The notes under the pieces were generated by a model, which ran no database searches, was not told where the DNA came from, and was given only the letters and a program-made list of their open reading frames with translations. DNA of 64,000 nt from Branchiostoma floridae (lineage: Eukaryota > Chordata > Leptocardii > Amphioxiformes > Branchiostomatidae): assembly GCF_000003815.2 (NCBI RefSeq), contig NC_049997.1, positions 12,160,822 to 12,224,821 of the forward strand, in the 5' to 3' direction. Below, piece by piece: positions 1-10,720 of the stretch (its first letter is position 1; every line of letters begins with the position of its first letter). Made by a program: the position numbers and the translations under genes.

Positions 1-2628
1 GATGTTGTAGTCGACTAGGAAAATGGTCATCATGGCGACGAAGATGCCTGACGAGGCGAGCACACAAGCCAGGAGGCGGTTGGGTCGGAATCCATGATGA
101 CAGTATGTGTTAAAGAACATGCTCTCGCTTGCCACCTGTTTACCTTTACCGAGTTGTTTCTGAGGCAACGCGTCTATCAAACGTCGTCCACGTAAATTAG
201 CTGGACGTGAGCATGTGTAACCTCCGTCAGAGACAGGGTATGGGTTGTGCCAGTTCGCAGGCCTGTCGTATTTGTCCTGGGCCCACTCAACAAACCACAA
301 CAGACTACAATCACACAGAAACGGGTTGTCTGCAAGGTCCAGATTCACCAAGCGGTCGAAAACAGGACTCAGCGCGGTCTGGTTCAAAACAGGTAACCTA
401 TTGCTGCTGAGAATCAACTCCTTCAACAGATACAGATGTTGAAACGCGTCATCAATCACCGCTATCCTATTAGCTGCCAGTTGAAGATGAGTAAGGTTGC
501 CCAGACCTTCAAACGTCCTCGCGGTTATATTCTGCATCTGGTTGTAACTGAGATCCAGGAATTGGAGCTGCGATAGTCCACGGAAGGCGGATGGTGCAAT
601 GGTGTTGATGTAATTATGGCTAAGGGCAAGATGTGTTAGCTGGACCAACCATTGGAAATTTCCTTTCTTGATGACAAGGATATTGTTGTGAGAAAGAACC
701 AACGTTTTCAGGTGGACAAATCCCTTCATAAATGTCTCATCTATCCTCCTGAAAGCATTATTATCAAGCATGAGCGCTTCTAAGTTTGATAACTGGTAAG
801 GTATTAGATAGTTCGGATCATAGTTCATACCGTTGTGAGAAAGGTCAAGATAGAGTAAGCTACGAATGGAGAAGATAGTATTAGGCATGTAACGTATGCT
901 GTTGTACTTTAAATCTAGAACAGTAACGTTTTCGGGCAAACATCCACTTTCAACGTGTTTAAGTACATTGTAACTCAAGTTCAAGTGATAAACACTCTTC
1001 AAACCTTCAAAGGTGAATGATATGGAGAAGTGACATGGTGGACTTGAACTTTTCTCGTCGTTATGTAAGTTGTTGTGACTAAGATCAAGATATTCCAATG
1101 TCTCCGGGAGTCGAGCTCGGGAGGTGTACATGTTGTTATTATTAAGATAGAGATAGGTGAGGGATGCTAGTCCCTCAAAAACTCCTGCAGGTACGTTACT
1201 GAGGAAGTTTGCGTCCAGGATAAGATGTTGAAGAGAACACAATTCTTTAAACACGCCTTGTGGTAAGGTATAAATGCTGTTAAGACTCAAGTCGAGATGT
1301 ACGAGTGACGACAGTCCACTGAACGTCTTGTCTTCTAAAGTCTGTAAGGAGCCCCACACCACGTCGCTATACATGCGTCCTGCCATGATATCTCTGAATA
1401 TTCTATCATTCAGACTTTTGAGAAGTCTATTAATCCCTGACAGAACCAGACTTTGTAGATGTGAGAAGTTCGCAAAGGAGTTAGCGTGTATGGCGGTAAC
1501 GTTGGACATCACTAGAGTCAAAGTTCTCAAATCCGTCAGGTTCTGTATTGCTCCCATGGTTTTTGGTGTTATTGTGTTATCCTGGTTCACGCCAAAGTAT
1601 AACTCCTGGACCTGTGTGTGTTGGAGCTCCGGTAGCACGTGCTCAATGCTAGGATCAGATATTTCGGGGAGATACAGCGAGTGAAGCTGCCCGACTGACT
1701 TAAGCAGTCCGGGCTCTATGACCAGACTGTCGAATTCGAAGAAGTTCCCCAAGACTTGTCGAAGATCTAAAATCTTCAGACGTTCTGACAGTGGCAGAAA
1801 CATCTGGGTATTAAAATCAACAGGAAAATAGGACGCATATACGTGTATTGTTATGAACTCCAAGTTTGTCAAGTTCCTAAAGTGGGGTCCAAAGTACAGG
1901 TCGCTTGGTCTATGAACATGGAGAACCAGTCTTACAAGTTTGTGCAGAGGTGCCCACAGCATGCGTCGTTGTAGAAATCCGCTTCCACTGTTGCTCCTTT
2001 CAATTGTGGTGTTCCCATCCTCTGTTGTGTTGTCCCGTTCTACGATGTCAAGTACTTTTAATGAAGTCAACGAATCAAATACGCGGTCAGTTAGATAGTC
2101 GACGTTTGCCACCCCTAGATACAGAATCTTTAGACTTGTTAAACCCCGGAACACCCCCTCATTGATCGTATCCGTGTATGTGTCCACGTCAAGGCGTACC
2201 AGGTTTCGCAGGTCTTTGAACAGTCCATCCTGAAGAACAAACGTGTACAACATATTTGGTACTCCTCGTGTCAAATCCAGTCGTTCCAAGCTCTCCAAAC
2301 CCGCGAAGGTACCAACCTCGATAGTCTGAATGCGCATTCTTGACAGATATAGCTCTCTCAGGTTTCGTAACCCTTGGAAAGAATCGTTGTGTAGTTCTGT
2401 GATGTTGTTTCCACTGAGATCCAAGGTTGTGACGGATTCAGGGATGCCAGGTGGTACTTGTGTGAGGTTGGAACGGGCTGGATCTAACCCTGTACACAGC
2501 ACTGTTGTTGAGGTCCAAACCTGACGCACAGCGGGGAGGAGTTGTCCTTTTACTTGTACCTGGTGGGTTCCAAAAGCCGAAACCACAGCTAAGAAGACCG
2601 CGATCATCGTTTTACTTTTAGACTTCAT
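1..2628 (-). CDS. Toll-like receptor-type LRR transmembrane protein, 3'-truncated by window edge
   Basis: One uninterrupted frame runs from an ATG at 2628-2626 to base 1, giving 876 codons with no stop. The start is followed by a short lysine-rich stretch and a hydrophobic segment (MIAVFLAVVSAFG), a plausible signal peptide. The rest is a long series of leucine-rich repeats of the LxxLxLxxN type (for example LEYLDLSHNNL, LQFLDLSYNQMQNI). An LRR C-terminal cap with NPFLCDCSLLWFVEW lies near residue 770, and a hydrophobic helix (LLACVLASSGIFVAMMTIF) begins near residue 850. This signal peptide, LRR, LRRCT, membrane order is that of Toll-like receptors; the expected cytoplasmic TIR domain would lie beyond base 1 and is not seen. 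Only one C-terminal cysteine cap is visible, as in vertebrate-type TLRs. The coding part is a single exon. Alternatives are an LRR receptor without TIR. By family it would be a pattern-recognition receptor; the ligand cannot be told. Confidence 0.85.
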   Translation of the reverse strand, partial: MKSKSKTMIAVFLAVVSAFGTHQVQVKGQLLPAVRQVWTSTTVLCTGLDPARSNLTQVPPGIPESVTTLDLSGNNITELHNDSFQGLRNLRELYLSRMRIQTIEVGTFAGLESLERLDLTRGVPNMLYTFVLQDGLFKDLRNLVRLDVDTYTDTINEGVFRGLTSLKILYLGVANVDYLTDRVFDSLTSLKVLDIVERDNTTEDGNTTIERSNSGSGFLQRRMLWAPLHKLVRLVLHVHRPSDLYFGPHFRNLTNLEFITIHVYASYFPVDFNTQMFLPLSERLKILDLRQVLGNFFEFDSLVIEPGLLKSVGQLHSLYLPEISDPSIEHVLPELQHTQVQELYFGVNQDNTITPKTMGAIQNLTDLRTLTLVMSNVTAIHANSFANFSHLQSLVLSGINRLLKSLNDRIFRDIMAGRMYSDVVWGSLQTLEDKTFSGLSSLVHLDLSLNSIYTLPQGVFKELCSLQHLILDANFLSNVPAGVFEGLASLTYLYLNNNNMYTSRARLPETLEYLDLSHNNLHNDEKSSSPPCHFSISFTFEGLKSVYHLNLSYNVLKHVESGCLPENVTVLDLKYNSIRYMPNTIFSIRSLLYLDLSHNGMNYDPNYLIPYQLSNLEALMLDNNAFRRIDETFMKGFVHLKTLVLSHNNILVIKKGNFQWLVQLTHLALSHNYINTIAPSAFRGLSQLQFLDLSYNQMQNITARTFEGLGNLTHLQLAANRIAVIDDAFQHLYLLKELILSSNRLPVLNQTALSPVFDRLVNLDLADNPFLCDCSLLWFVEWAQDKYDRPANWHNPYPVSDGGYTCSRPANLRGRRLIDALPQKQLGKGKQVASESMFFNTYCHHGFRPNRLLACVLASSGIFVAMMTIFLVDYNI

Positions 2629-3001
2629 GTTGAGCTGCTTTTCTCTATATATTCTTCTCAATGTTGCTCTGTGGAAAGATACTCGGAGTTAGTAAAGGGG
2701 GATAAATTAATCTCCCTGCAGATCCTACGATGCCATAAGATAGTATCAAAGCTGGCCAGGGAGTATGGCCAACCAAAGCCAGGGAGTCAAACGGGCACCG
2801 GTTTGATACTATATTACACCACCGTGGATCTGCTTGGAGATTAGGGATGAATAAGTGACGGTACGTTTCACTACGTAGATAATGCCCGTAACATGGGTAC
2901 ATGAATGCTAATGATCTTCATCGACATTGACGTTAATTCTCCCAAGATCATCATATTCTGTCTTAAGTTATGCCAACAACGCCTCCGGAGCGCCCCCCCC
3001 C

Positions 3002-3126
3002 TACACACCTGTAGACAGACACAGACACACGCACACATACAGACACTCACACACACACATACAATAACACGCGCACACATACACAAAACTACACACACAC
3101 ATACATGAAAGCACACGCACATAGAC
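3002..3126. repeat. CA-rich microsatellite
   Basis: Imperfect (CA)n tract with GACA and TACA interruptions, preceded by a short C run. The cysteine/valine-rich and threonine/histidine-rich open frames across it are artefacts of the repeat. Confidence 0.9.
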
Positions 3127-4255
3127 AGGCACTTGTACACCGAAAATATTACATTTGGTGCGGGTGGACCTTGAGGTAATGAATTTATGCCATTAGATCG
3201 ATATTTCCAGTTACTTTGCGTTTTATATCAAGATTCTGCGAAGTCTGAACAAGAAGCACTGACAGCTATGTTTGTATCTGCAGAAGCCAGTGGCTAAACA
3301 AAAGATGAAACGTTATTTATGTCACACCAACAGCTTCACAATAGATCGCGGCCAGGTCACCACAACTCGACCCGAGCATTGAGAGTGCGGTATGGTCACG
3401 CAAAAGTGGGCGTCACCCGATACACCCCCTCCAGGGGAGTGTTAAGTCCCACATGACGTCACACGACAGAAATACTAGTAGCTTGTTACGGGTTTAGTTT
3501 CAAAGACTCAAGGACTCATGTCCAAACAGTTGTTGGAAGACTTTTTAACAAACGCTTAACCGTCTGTAAGCGTTAACGTTACGGTTTGCCTTCTAACGTC
3601 TGCTTGAAGATTACAAAGAAGGTACCATTGTTGAAAAGTGTCCTCGCAGACTTATATCCGAGCAGATGAGAGGGAGAATTGCGACGCTTTCTGTCTTCTG
3701 TCTCATTTTTTGTAATAAATGACCCTTGTAACTTATTTAGGAAATCTTCCAATATCTTCTTGGAAATTACGACTGTTAGGCTTCAATCAGCATTAGATCA
3801 GCTTCGAGATAACTAGGTGTAGGTAGAAAGCTACCAGAGGATGACATTCAGCCCCTAGTCATAAAGAACGTTGCTACCTGCTACATGGGTTGAATTACGG
3901 AACACTTCCTCTTTTTCCTGTATACGTAGCCTGAAGAACGTATAAGCTGCACCATGCCTGACATGTCCTGTGTATGTCCAATATTTCTCTCTGGTGTTTT
4001 TTCACGCCACCACAGATCGTCTTGTGAAATTTTGTTTGCCAGTTGTTTTTGACTGTCGGAGGGTAACGCTACGTGCACGTGCACTTATCTCCATAGACTA
4101 TGTAGGCGCAATCTAAGTTTATATAGCTAATATATTATATAGCTTTAATATATTAGGACTGTGATATTCTGATGCCTTAGATATGGTACACAGGAGGTAC
4201 GATTGATCAATGAACTAGGAAAAGTCGAGTTAAAGCGTATGAACAGCCTCATTTA

Positions 4256-4600
4256 CCTTTAAAGTCTACCGCCTCGTTTGTTGATACATCTGCTAGTTTC
4301 ANNNNNNNNNNNNNNNNNNNNNNNNNNNNNNNNNNNNNNNNNNNNNNNNNNNNNNNNNNNNNNNNNNNNNNNNNNNNNNNNNNNNNNNNNNNNNNNNNNN
4401 NTTGTTTTTGACAGACATTTATAGGGAGTCAGAAACGGAGCTGCCTGCATTTTAACATAGTTTCAACAACGTATATGGCACGCATTTTCAACAAAGCCTA
4501 ACTGTCATAAATGATAGATATGTAAGAGGTATTTGACGCCATGTACCTAACGTTACACCCTTGGTCTTTACACTAGTTTTACAGCATCTTACTTTTTATC
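4256..4600 (+). repeat. Dispersed repeat, copy 1 (gap-interrupted)
   Basis: Resembles 5924-6190 in the same orientation: shared blocks include CCTCGTTTGTTGA, TTGTTTTTGACAGACA, GGGAGTCAGAAACGG and CCATGTACCTAACGT. The 100-N gap falls inside it. No coding capacity is evident. Confidence 0.7.
4302..4401. other. Assembly gap (100 N)
   Basis: Exactly 100 N, the usual placeholder for a gap of unknown size. It interrupts one copy of a dispersed repeat whose second copy (5924-6190) shows what is probably missing. Confidence 0.95.
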
Positions 4601-4913
4601 ACGATTGTATACATGAATAGATGACTGGTTTCTTACCTCAGAATACGCTGAGTCCTTTTCTTTCCTAGGTTTGGGTTCTGCAAGACTTGGAGTAGCAGGA
4701 TCAAGTGAACTGATCACCAACCTAAGCTCTCAAGGAAATGAAAGAAATTGGCCGGAAACTGTGATGCTTGGTGGGAAGTACCCGTATTTCCGCAACACAA
4801 AATGGTGACTCACCAGCTCTGTCCAGAAAAGACGACTGTGTCCAAGATCCTATAGATCCTCAATCACTTCTGTGATCTTCTCTTCATGGTGTTTGGTAGT
4901 AGTCCGTAGTCTA

Positions 4914-4984
4914 AAACGCCTAAAACCACGTCTAAAATGCCTAAAACCACGTCTAAAACGCCTAAAACACGCCTAAAACGTCGA
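4914..4984 (+). repeat. Short tandem repeat, (ac)gcctaaaacc unit
   Basis: About five imperfect copies of a 10- to 18-bp unit built on CGCCTAAAAC and CGTCTAAAA. No coding content. Confidence 0.75.
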
Positions 4985-5279
4985 ACCACTCACGTTAATC
5001 ACAAGTGAGCTCTTCAGGCGCTAACCATGTTATGTGCACTCATGTACGTCTTTGTCGTTTTCAGATCGAGTGTTTTGTGTAGAGACAAAGAACTACAGTC
5101 CTGGGGCGTTCCATTATACCACCATATACGGTTACGATGGGAAATGTTTTGGCATATGCCCGTGAATGTTTGTACTTACAGTAATTTCTTAAGATCTCAT
5201 TGATGTATTACTCCGAGTGGGTACATAAACTAAAGAGTTCCGACTCAAAAAATTAACGGTTGTACGGACGCGGTGACTA

Positions 5280-5550
5280 GTAAATTAATTCCCTTTTAAC
5301 TGATCTCGAACGTTAGATTGGTGAAAGTTTGTTTGTAACTGAAGAAATTAACAGGTGAAGTTTGGCAGCCGCGGGCTATGTCGGAGGTACACAGTCCTGG
5401 GTCCTGAGTTGTGCGGTGGACCGATGTTCTCTAAAAAGTGCCTGTTGCGGAGCGCGGCTAACAGCATTTTTTAATCGTCATAAACAATACTGTATATCTA
5501 GAGATGACGAAGGGTAAATGTGCTCAACAAAGAATCAATTATATCTATAC
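5280..5550 (+). repeat. Dispersed repeat; inverted partner at 57020-57300
   Basis: The reverse complement of about 57020-57300 matches this stretch in order: GTTAGATTGGTGA, GTAACTGAA.AAATTA.CAGGT, GCAGCCGCG, GTCGGAGGTA, then GGGTAAATGTGCTCAACAAA. Two copies in opposite orientation 52 kb apart mark a mobile or retroposed family that I cannot name. Confidence 0.65.
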
Positions 5551-5786
5551 AGTTCATGTTCGAGGAAGCAAGGGCAAAGCCCAAACAAGTATTATACTAA
5601 ACACGTTCTCTATCTATATGTTGTTGTTTACACTAAGCAAGTGGGTCAACCGTATCATAGACAACCAGTAGTTCGACTGAATCTAATTATATAACAACAT
5701 GGTAATTAAGGGTCCTTACTGTCATAGCCTCCTTCGCAGACGCCGGGGGTGGTGGCGTTTATTTTTTAAGGAGCGTTTTTTTACGC

Positions 5787-6310
5787 CATTTTCAACATGG
5801 GGTAAGCTGCAAAGTTTTCTAGGCCGGGGAAAGGAATTTTACCGAAACCCGATCGGGTGCGGTATAAGTAAAACGCCGCCGCTCTTGAAGTTTGCGAAGA
5901 GGTTACAAGCTTCAAAGACTACTTCCTCGTTTGTTGACACATCTGCTAGTTTCAAGACGTTGTTTTTGACAGACACCAGGGAGTCAGAAACGGTACAGCC
6001 TGTATCTCACATCATATCAACAACTTACTTGTACACAATGTATTTTCAACTCAGCCTGCATTTGAGGTAAGTTGGACTCACGATTCCGCCATGTACCTAA
6101 CGTAACACCCTGGATCCTAACACTAGTTTGCAGTGTCTTACTTTTTTAGACGATTTAAACGATCTTACTTTTTACACGACTTTTATACACGGTTTTCAAC
6201 ATAGGGTCAGCTGCAAGGTTTTCTAGGCCGGGAAAAGGAATTTTACCCAAACTCGATCGAGTGCGGTATAAGTAAAACGCCTCCGCTCCAGAAGTCTCCG
6301 AAGGAGGGGC
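5787..6310 (+). repeat. Local direct repeat pair (5787-5890 and 6193-6300)
   Basis: Both copies contain GGTCAGCTGCAA/GGTAAGCTGCAA, TTTTCTAGGCCGGG and GTGCGGTATAAGTAAAACGCC in order, so about 105 bp is present twice in direct orientation. The dispersed repeat at 5924-6190 lies between them. The open frame across 5699-6070 is built from these repeats and has no recognisable domain. Confidence 0.75.
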
Positions 6311-8208
6311 CGACCCTATTGTCATTCTTGTTCAGCCTCAGAAACTCATGTGATGTGTATTTTGTTCTCAGGGAGGCTGAACAGGATTAGTATGCACGAC
6401 ACATGATCATTTAAGCTGTCAGCTTTGCTTAGCGATATAATATTCCCGACTTTTGTTTAGTTTTAAGCTTTATCATTACACGGGATATTGTTATTTGTTT
6501 TCACTTTGTTATTGCTATCATCAATATTATTACCCTGTTTATTTTCATGTTTCAATTAAATGGTTTGTTTTCTTTGTATTTGTTTGTCTTATTTAGGAGC
6601 CAGTCTCGTAGACACAATACTACAGAAATAACATTGCTTCTGTTACCGGCTCCTCTTATACATGTATTTGTTTTCTTTTCTAATTCTATTCTAAGTAGGA
6701 TAAACAAATTAAAGATAAACAATTATGCTTCCCTTGTCTGTCTTTTGTGCCACTTTTATCTTTTATTCTAACTCTAATCAAGGAGGTTTTAAATATTTTG
6801 AACCTCATTGCTCTAATAAGCCATCCGATGTCTGATCTCTCCTGATTGGTGACCATCTTGCGCCATTGTCTGAGAGGCGAGCTCTGATTGGCCACCGCGA
6901 TTTTGAAATTAGACCCCATGAAGCACCGCGGTGAGAAGATACTTACGTCACTTCGAAAATTCTGAAATTGTGAGCGGACACGTTGCCACTTCTGTGCCAG
7001 AATTACAAATCAGTGAGGCTGACGCTAAGGAATTCGTCAGAGCTGATATACATATACAGATGAGGTAAGATCTTTTATATATCTATCTCCGTAACAACTA
7101 GTTGTGTGATGAAATGGCCATGCATTGCGTCAAAAAAACTCAAATACATGTATTATAAATTAGATATCTGTTTAAATTAATAACAGACGGTAGCTGCTCT
7201 GTTAAATTTGCCTCAGTATTAAACGCCACGTGGGCGGGAAAGTTTTTTGTCCTTGACTCGACTTTCATTAGCCAGCAATGCTCGATCGCATCGCCCTGGA
7301 AATTGACTGTACACTTTTTTCGAGTTTGAAATCGTAGCCTAGACCAGAAAAGAATACAGCAGTAGTTGGCGATGTTTGACAGCCTTCTACTGTTTGCGAT
7401 GAAATTTTCATGTATTTGGTTTTGTTTATGGAGCTGAGCAGTCGGAAATATGGCGGGCATAATTGTATAAAAGACAACAAAATTCCAGTCATTGTTTACC
7501 ATACAGACACATTGTAAAGGAATGTAAGGGGACTGTGGTCTATATTTCAAACAACAGAAGTTGCATTATACATGTACTATAGTAGTCTGGATGCCAGACT
7601 GCTATCAGAAGCTATAATATGACCTTATCGTGACTCAGGTCCAGTTAATGCCAGGTAGATGCCAAGGAAACGTCACTTACTCTCAACAGGAACCAAAAAG
7701 GAAGACCTTATGATGAAATGCATTTTGCTCATGCTAAGCTGAACAATTAGCATATCAAACCATGTATTTGCATATAAGCGTCAGCAAGATGGTTTTGAAA
7801 ACCTGTAGATTGCACTGTAAGTCCTTCCTCAACCATTATCATTTCAGACTTTTTGTATTTTCCTCAGTTTCATTGTAAAAACTTATTTCTTAATACCATG
7901 TTTCTAACATCTCTATACGAGCGATCGCGATGATGTTACGGTGACGCAGTGGTAGACAATAAGCAGGTGTTTGGCAAAATATTGATTTACATATTAACCA
8001 GTAATTTAATCTGCAACTTTGAATATAAATTTCTAATCCAATCTGCTGACGTCCTTGTAGGCACCAGTCATCGAATACCCCGGATATAAACAACAACAGC
8101 GATCACTCGTATGCAAATGAGAGTTAACGTTTCTAATCTAAGATTTAACAACGTTAACGTTGTGTATATCTCAGACCGGTTGAAACTTTTGTATACCGTG
8201 ACCGCACA

Positions 8209-8333
8209 ACGCTACTACACCAATCACACGTTACTACACCAATCACACGTTACTATACACCAAGCACACGTTACTACATCAATCACACGTTACTACACCA
8301 ATCACACGTTACTACACCAATCACACGTTACTA
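8209..8333 (+). repeat. 19-bp minisatellite just upstream of the zinc-finger gene
   Basis: About seven near-identical copies of CGTTACTACACCAATCACA, one with a two-base insertion, ending about 70 bp before the zinc-finger start codon. Each unit carries CCAAT, so the array multiplies a CCAAT-box-like motif in the probable promoter or 5' UTR. A regulatory role is inference only. Confidence 0.85.
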
Positions 8334-8400
8334 CTACAAACTTCATTATCCCGTGTTAAAAATATTGTCCCGATCATTTCCAAACAGCTATTCGCTCATC

Positions 8401-10074
8401 ATGGTAAGCAGAGCTGAAACCAAGCAGTTCGCAGATGTGAAGTCGGGAGAAGATTCGACATACACCGATCAGCAAGACAATGTTGGCGACAGTGGAAAGA
8501 GTGACAAGAAACAGAAAGTGAAGAAACAGCACAGCTGTGAACAGTGCAACAAGCAATTCGGTCGACTCGATCATCTGAAGACTCATATGCGGACTCACAC
8601 AGGTGAGAAACCCTACAGGTGTGAGGAGTGCGGCAGGCAGTTTAGTCAAGGGAGTCATCTAAAGCAGCACATGAAGACTCACACCGGTGAGAAGCCGAAC
8701 GTTTGTAAGATTTGTCTGAAAAGTTTCGCACAGACAAGTGCTCTGAAGTCGCACATGAAAACCCACACGGGAGAAAAACTGTACAGGTGGANNNNNNNNN
8801 NNNNNNNNNNNNNNNNNNNNNNNNNNNNNNNNNNNNNNNNNNNNNNNNNNNNNNNNNNNNNNNNNNNNNNNNNNNNNNNNNNNNNNNNNNNNNNNNNNNN
8901 NNNNNNNNNNNNNNNNNNNNNNNNNNNNNNNNNNNNNNNNNNNNNNNNNNNNNNNNNNNNNNNNNNNNNNNNNNNNNNNNNNNNNNNNNNNNNNNNNNNN
9001 NNNNNNNNNNNNNNNNNNNNNNNNNNNNNNNNNNNNNNNNNNNNNNNNNNNNNNNNNNNNNNNNNNNNNNNNNNNNNNNNNNNNNNNNNNNNNNNNNNNN
9101 NNNNNNNNNNNNNNNNNNNNNNNNNNNNNNNNNNNNNNNNNNNNNNNNNNNNNNNNNNNNNNNNNNNNNNCAGCATGCGGTTTAGTCGGCTGGGTCATCT
9201 AAAGGCACACGTACGCACACATACCGGTGAGAAACCGTACACGTGTGACAAATGTAACAAAGGCTTCAGTCAGTTAGCTTATCTGACGACTCACATGCGG
9301 ACTCACACGGGTGAGAAGCCGTACCGGTGTGAGGAGTGCAGCAAACAGTTCACTACGCAGGGTGAGTTGACTATACATGTGCGAACTCACACCGGCGAGC
9401 GACCATACACATGTAAGGAATGCGGTTGGACTTTCAGTCAACGGAGTAACATGCGAACTCACATGCGGACTCACACAGGTGAGAAACCGCACAGATGTGA
9501 GGAATGTGGCAAACAGTTCTGTCTGTTGAGTGATCTGAAGAAACACATAAGGACTCACACTGGGGAAAAACCGTACTCGTGTGAAATTTGCAACAAAAGC
9601 TTTAGGGAGAAAGGCCATCTAACGATTCACAAGCGGACTCACACAGGGGAAAGCCCGTACAGGTGCGAGGAGTGCGGCAAGCAGTTCATCACACTCTCAC
9701 ACCTCAAGAGCCACGTGCGGGCACACACTGGCGAGAAACCGTACAAGTGCGAGCAGTGCAGCAGACAGTTCAGGGAGCTTTGTTCATTGAAAGCACACAT
9801 GAAAACTCACACAGGTGAGAAACCGTATAGTTGTGAGGAGTGCAGCAAGCAGTTCACTGTGATGTGTAGTCTGAAGAAACACATTCGGACACACACTGGC
9901 GAGAAACCGTACACGTGCGATGCGTGCAGCCGGCAGTTCAGTGAGCTGGGTCATCTGAAAACACACATGAGAACGCACACCGGTGAGAAACCGTATACCT
10001 GTGAGGAGTGTAGTAAGCAGTTTAGTCAGCTGTCTACCATGAAAACACACATGATGCGGGCCCACTCTTGCTAG
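8401..10074 (+). CDS. C2H2 (Krueppel-type) multi-zinc-finger protein, internal gap
   Basis: Single-exon frame from an ATG at 8401 (MVSRAETKQ) to a TAG at 10072. An upstream in-frame extension has no ATG, so 8401 is chosen. An acidic, charged leader of about 40 residues is followed by tandem C2H2 fingers of the C-x2-C-x12-H-x3-H form with TGEKPY linkers. Three complete fingers precede the N gap (8792-9170), one partial and ten complete follow it; the gap length fits four to five more fingers. The last finger has an extra residue in its histidine spacing (HMMRAH). At the left gap edge the frame reads YRW where YRC is expected, probably a one-base error at the contig end. No KRAB, SCAN or BTB domain is seen. 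By family it is a nuclear DNA-binding protein; the target is unknown. Confidence 0.9.
   Translation: MVSRAETKQFADVKSGEDSTYTDQQDNVGDSGKSDKKQKVKKQHSCEQCNKQFGRLDHLKTHMRTHTGEKPYRCEECGRQFSQGSHLKQHMKTHTGEKPNVCKICLKSFAQTSALKSHMKTHTGEKLYRWXXXXXXXXXXXXXXXXXXXXXXXXXXXXXXXXXXXXXXXXXXXXXXXXXXXXXXXXXXXXXXXXXXXXXXXXXXXXXXXXXXXXXXXXXXXXXXXXXXXXXXXXXXXXXXXXXXXXXXXXXXXXXXXSMRFSRLGHLKAHVRTHTGEKPYTCDKCNKGFSQLAYLTTHMRTHTGEKPYRCEECSKQFTTQGELTIHVRTHTGERPYTCKECGWTFSQRSNMRTHMRTHTGEKPHRCEECGKQFCLLSDLKKHIRTHTGEKPYSCEICNKSFREKGHLTIHKRTHTGESPYRCEECGKQFITLSHLKSHVRAHTGEKPYKCEQCSRQFRELCSLKAHMKTHTGEKPYSCEECSKQFTVMCSLKKHIRTHTGEKPYTCDACSRQFSELGHLKTHMRTHTGEKPYTCEECSKQFSQLSTMKTHMMRAHSC
8792..9170. other. Assembly gap (379 N) inside zinc-finger array
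   Basis: A sized gap within a tandem array of 84-bp finger repeats, where collapse or mis-sizing is common. The frame is the same on both sides if the length is taken literally, but the exact finger number cannot be trusted. Confidence 0.95.
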
Positions 10075-10720
10075 TGACCGCAAAACGTGGGAAAGGGACA
10101 AAAAGCTTTCGTTCAATTCTTACAAAGGATATTCAATATGATACGGAACCATATGAATACGCATATGGAGATTACTGTAGTCTCTGTCAGTCAGTTTATA
10201 CAGACTGTAAGTAGCCCATCAATTGGGTAAAAAGACAATAAACCGTTAATAAAACTTTGTCATCTATTGGCCAAAAGCATGGTCAGGAGTTTGGCGATTA
10301 GAAGTGCAGAAATGTCTCTAGCATGATTACGTATAGACAGAAGAAGTGCATTTGTGTGAAACTGTTACCTCTTAGCACTTAGACTTTCTCCTACTTTGTT
10401 GCGTTTGCAACGCTAATTTCTGTGAATATGCAAAATGTTAATCTTTGGATTTTGTGTTTTAACTCCTCGTACACTGCAAGTTGTTTATCATTTTTTAATG
10501 TGTTGTTATCCATTAGAATTGAGAAATGGTCTTAGGACGTATAGAGGCAGCCATCATTTAGATTAGCCCGTGTACATGAATGTTCATTTTATAATTAGCT
10601 GTTTTGACTAGTTTTTTTTTACCATCCTGTTATTGCTGTTAGTAGATCAGTTTGAAGTTTGCTTTCCATTTATGGTATTGTTGTATTGAATAAAGGGTCG
10701 CAACTGTATCACGTAGTTGA
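10075..10720 (+). other. Probable 3' UTR of the zinc-finger gene with poly(A) signals
   Basis: AATAAA motifs occur at 10237-10242 and 10689-10694 after the stop codon, in AT-rich sequence without open frames. Either could end the transcript; which is used cannot be told. Confidence 0.45.

Larger units (their letters stand above)
2629..8206. other. Intergenic region between the TLR-like gene and the zinc-finger gene
   Basis: No credible exon was found. The TLR-like promoter and 5' UTR should lie just above 2628, but no clear TATA box or initiator stands out. The rest is AT-rich sequence with a CA microsatellite, a 100-N gap and several repeat copies listed separately. Short open frames here lack recognisable domains. 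Confidence 0.6.

Noticed and set aside
1274-2524. Plus-strand open frames over the LRR gene
   Set aside because: The minus strand carries one continuous LRR frame across the whole interval; the plus frames have no domain.
2871-3140. Cysteine/valine-rich peptide resembling a secreted protein
   Set aside because: It is a translation of a CA microsatellite.
8374-10116. Minus-strand open frames over the zinc-finger array
   Set aside because: They are the antisense of tandem 84-bp finger repeats, and two of them are mostly the N gap.
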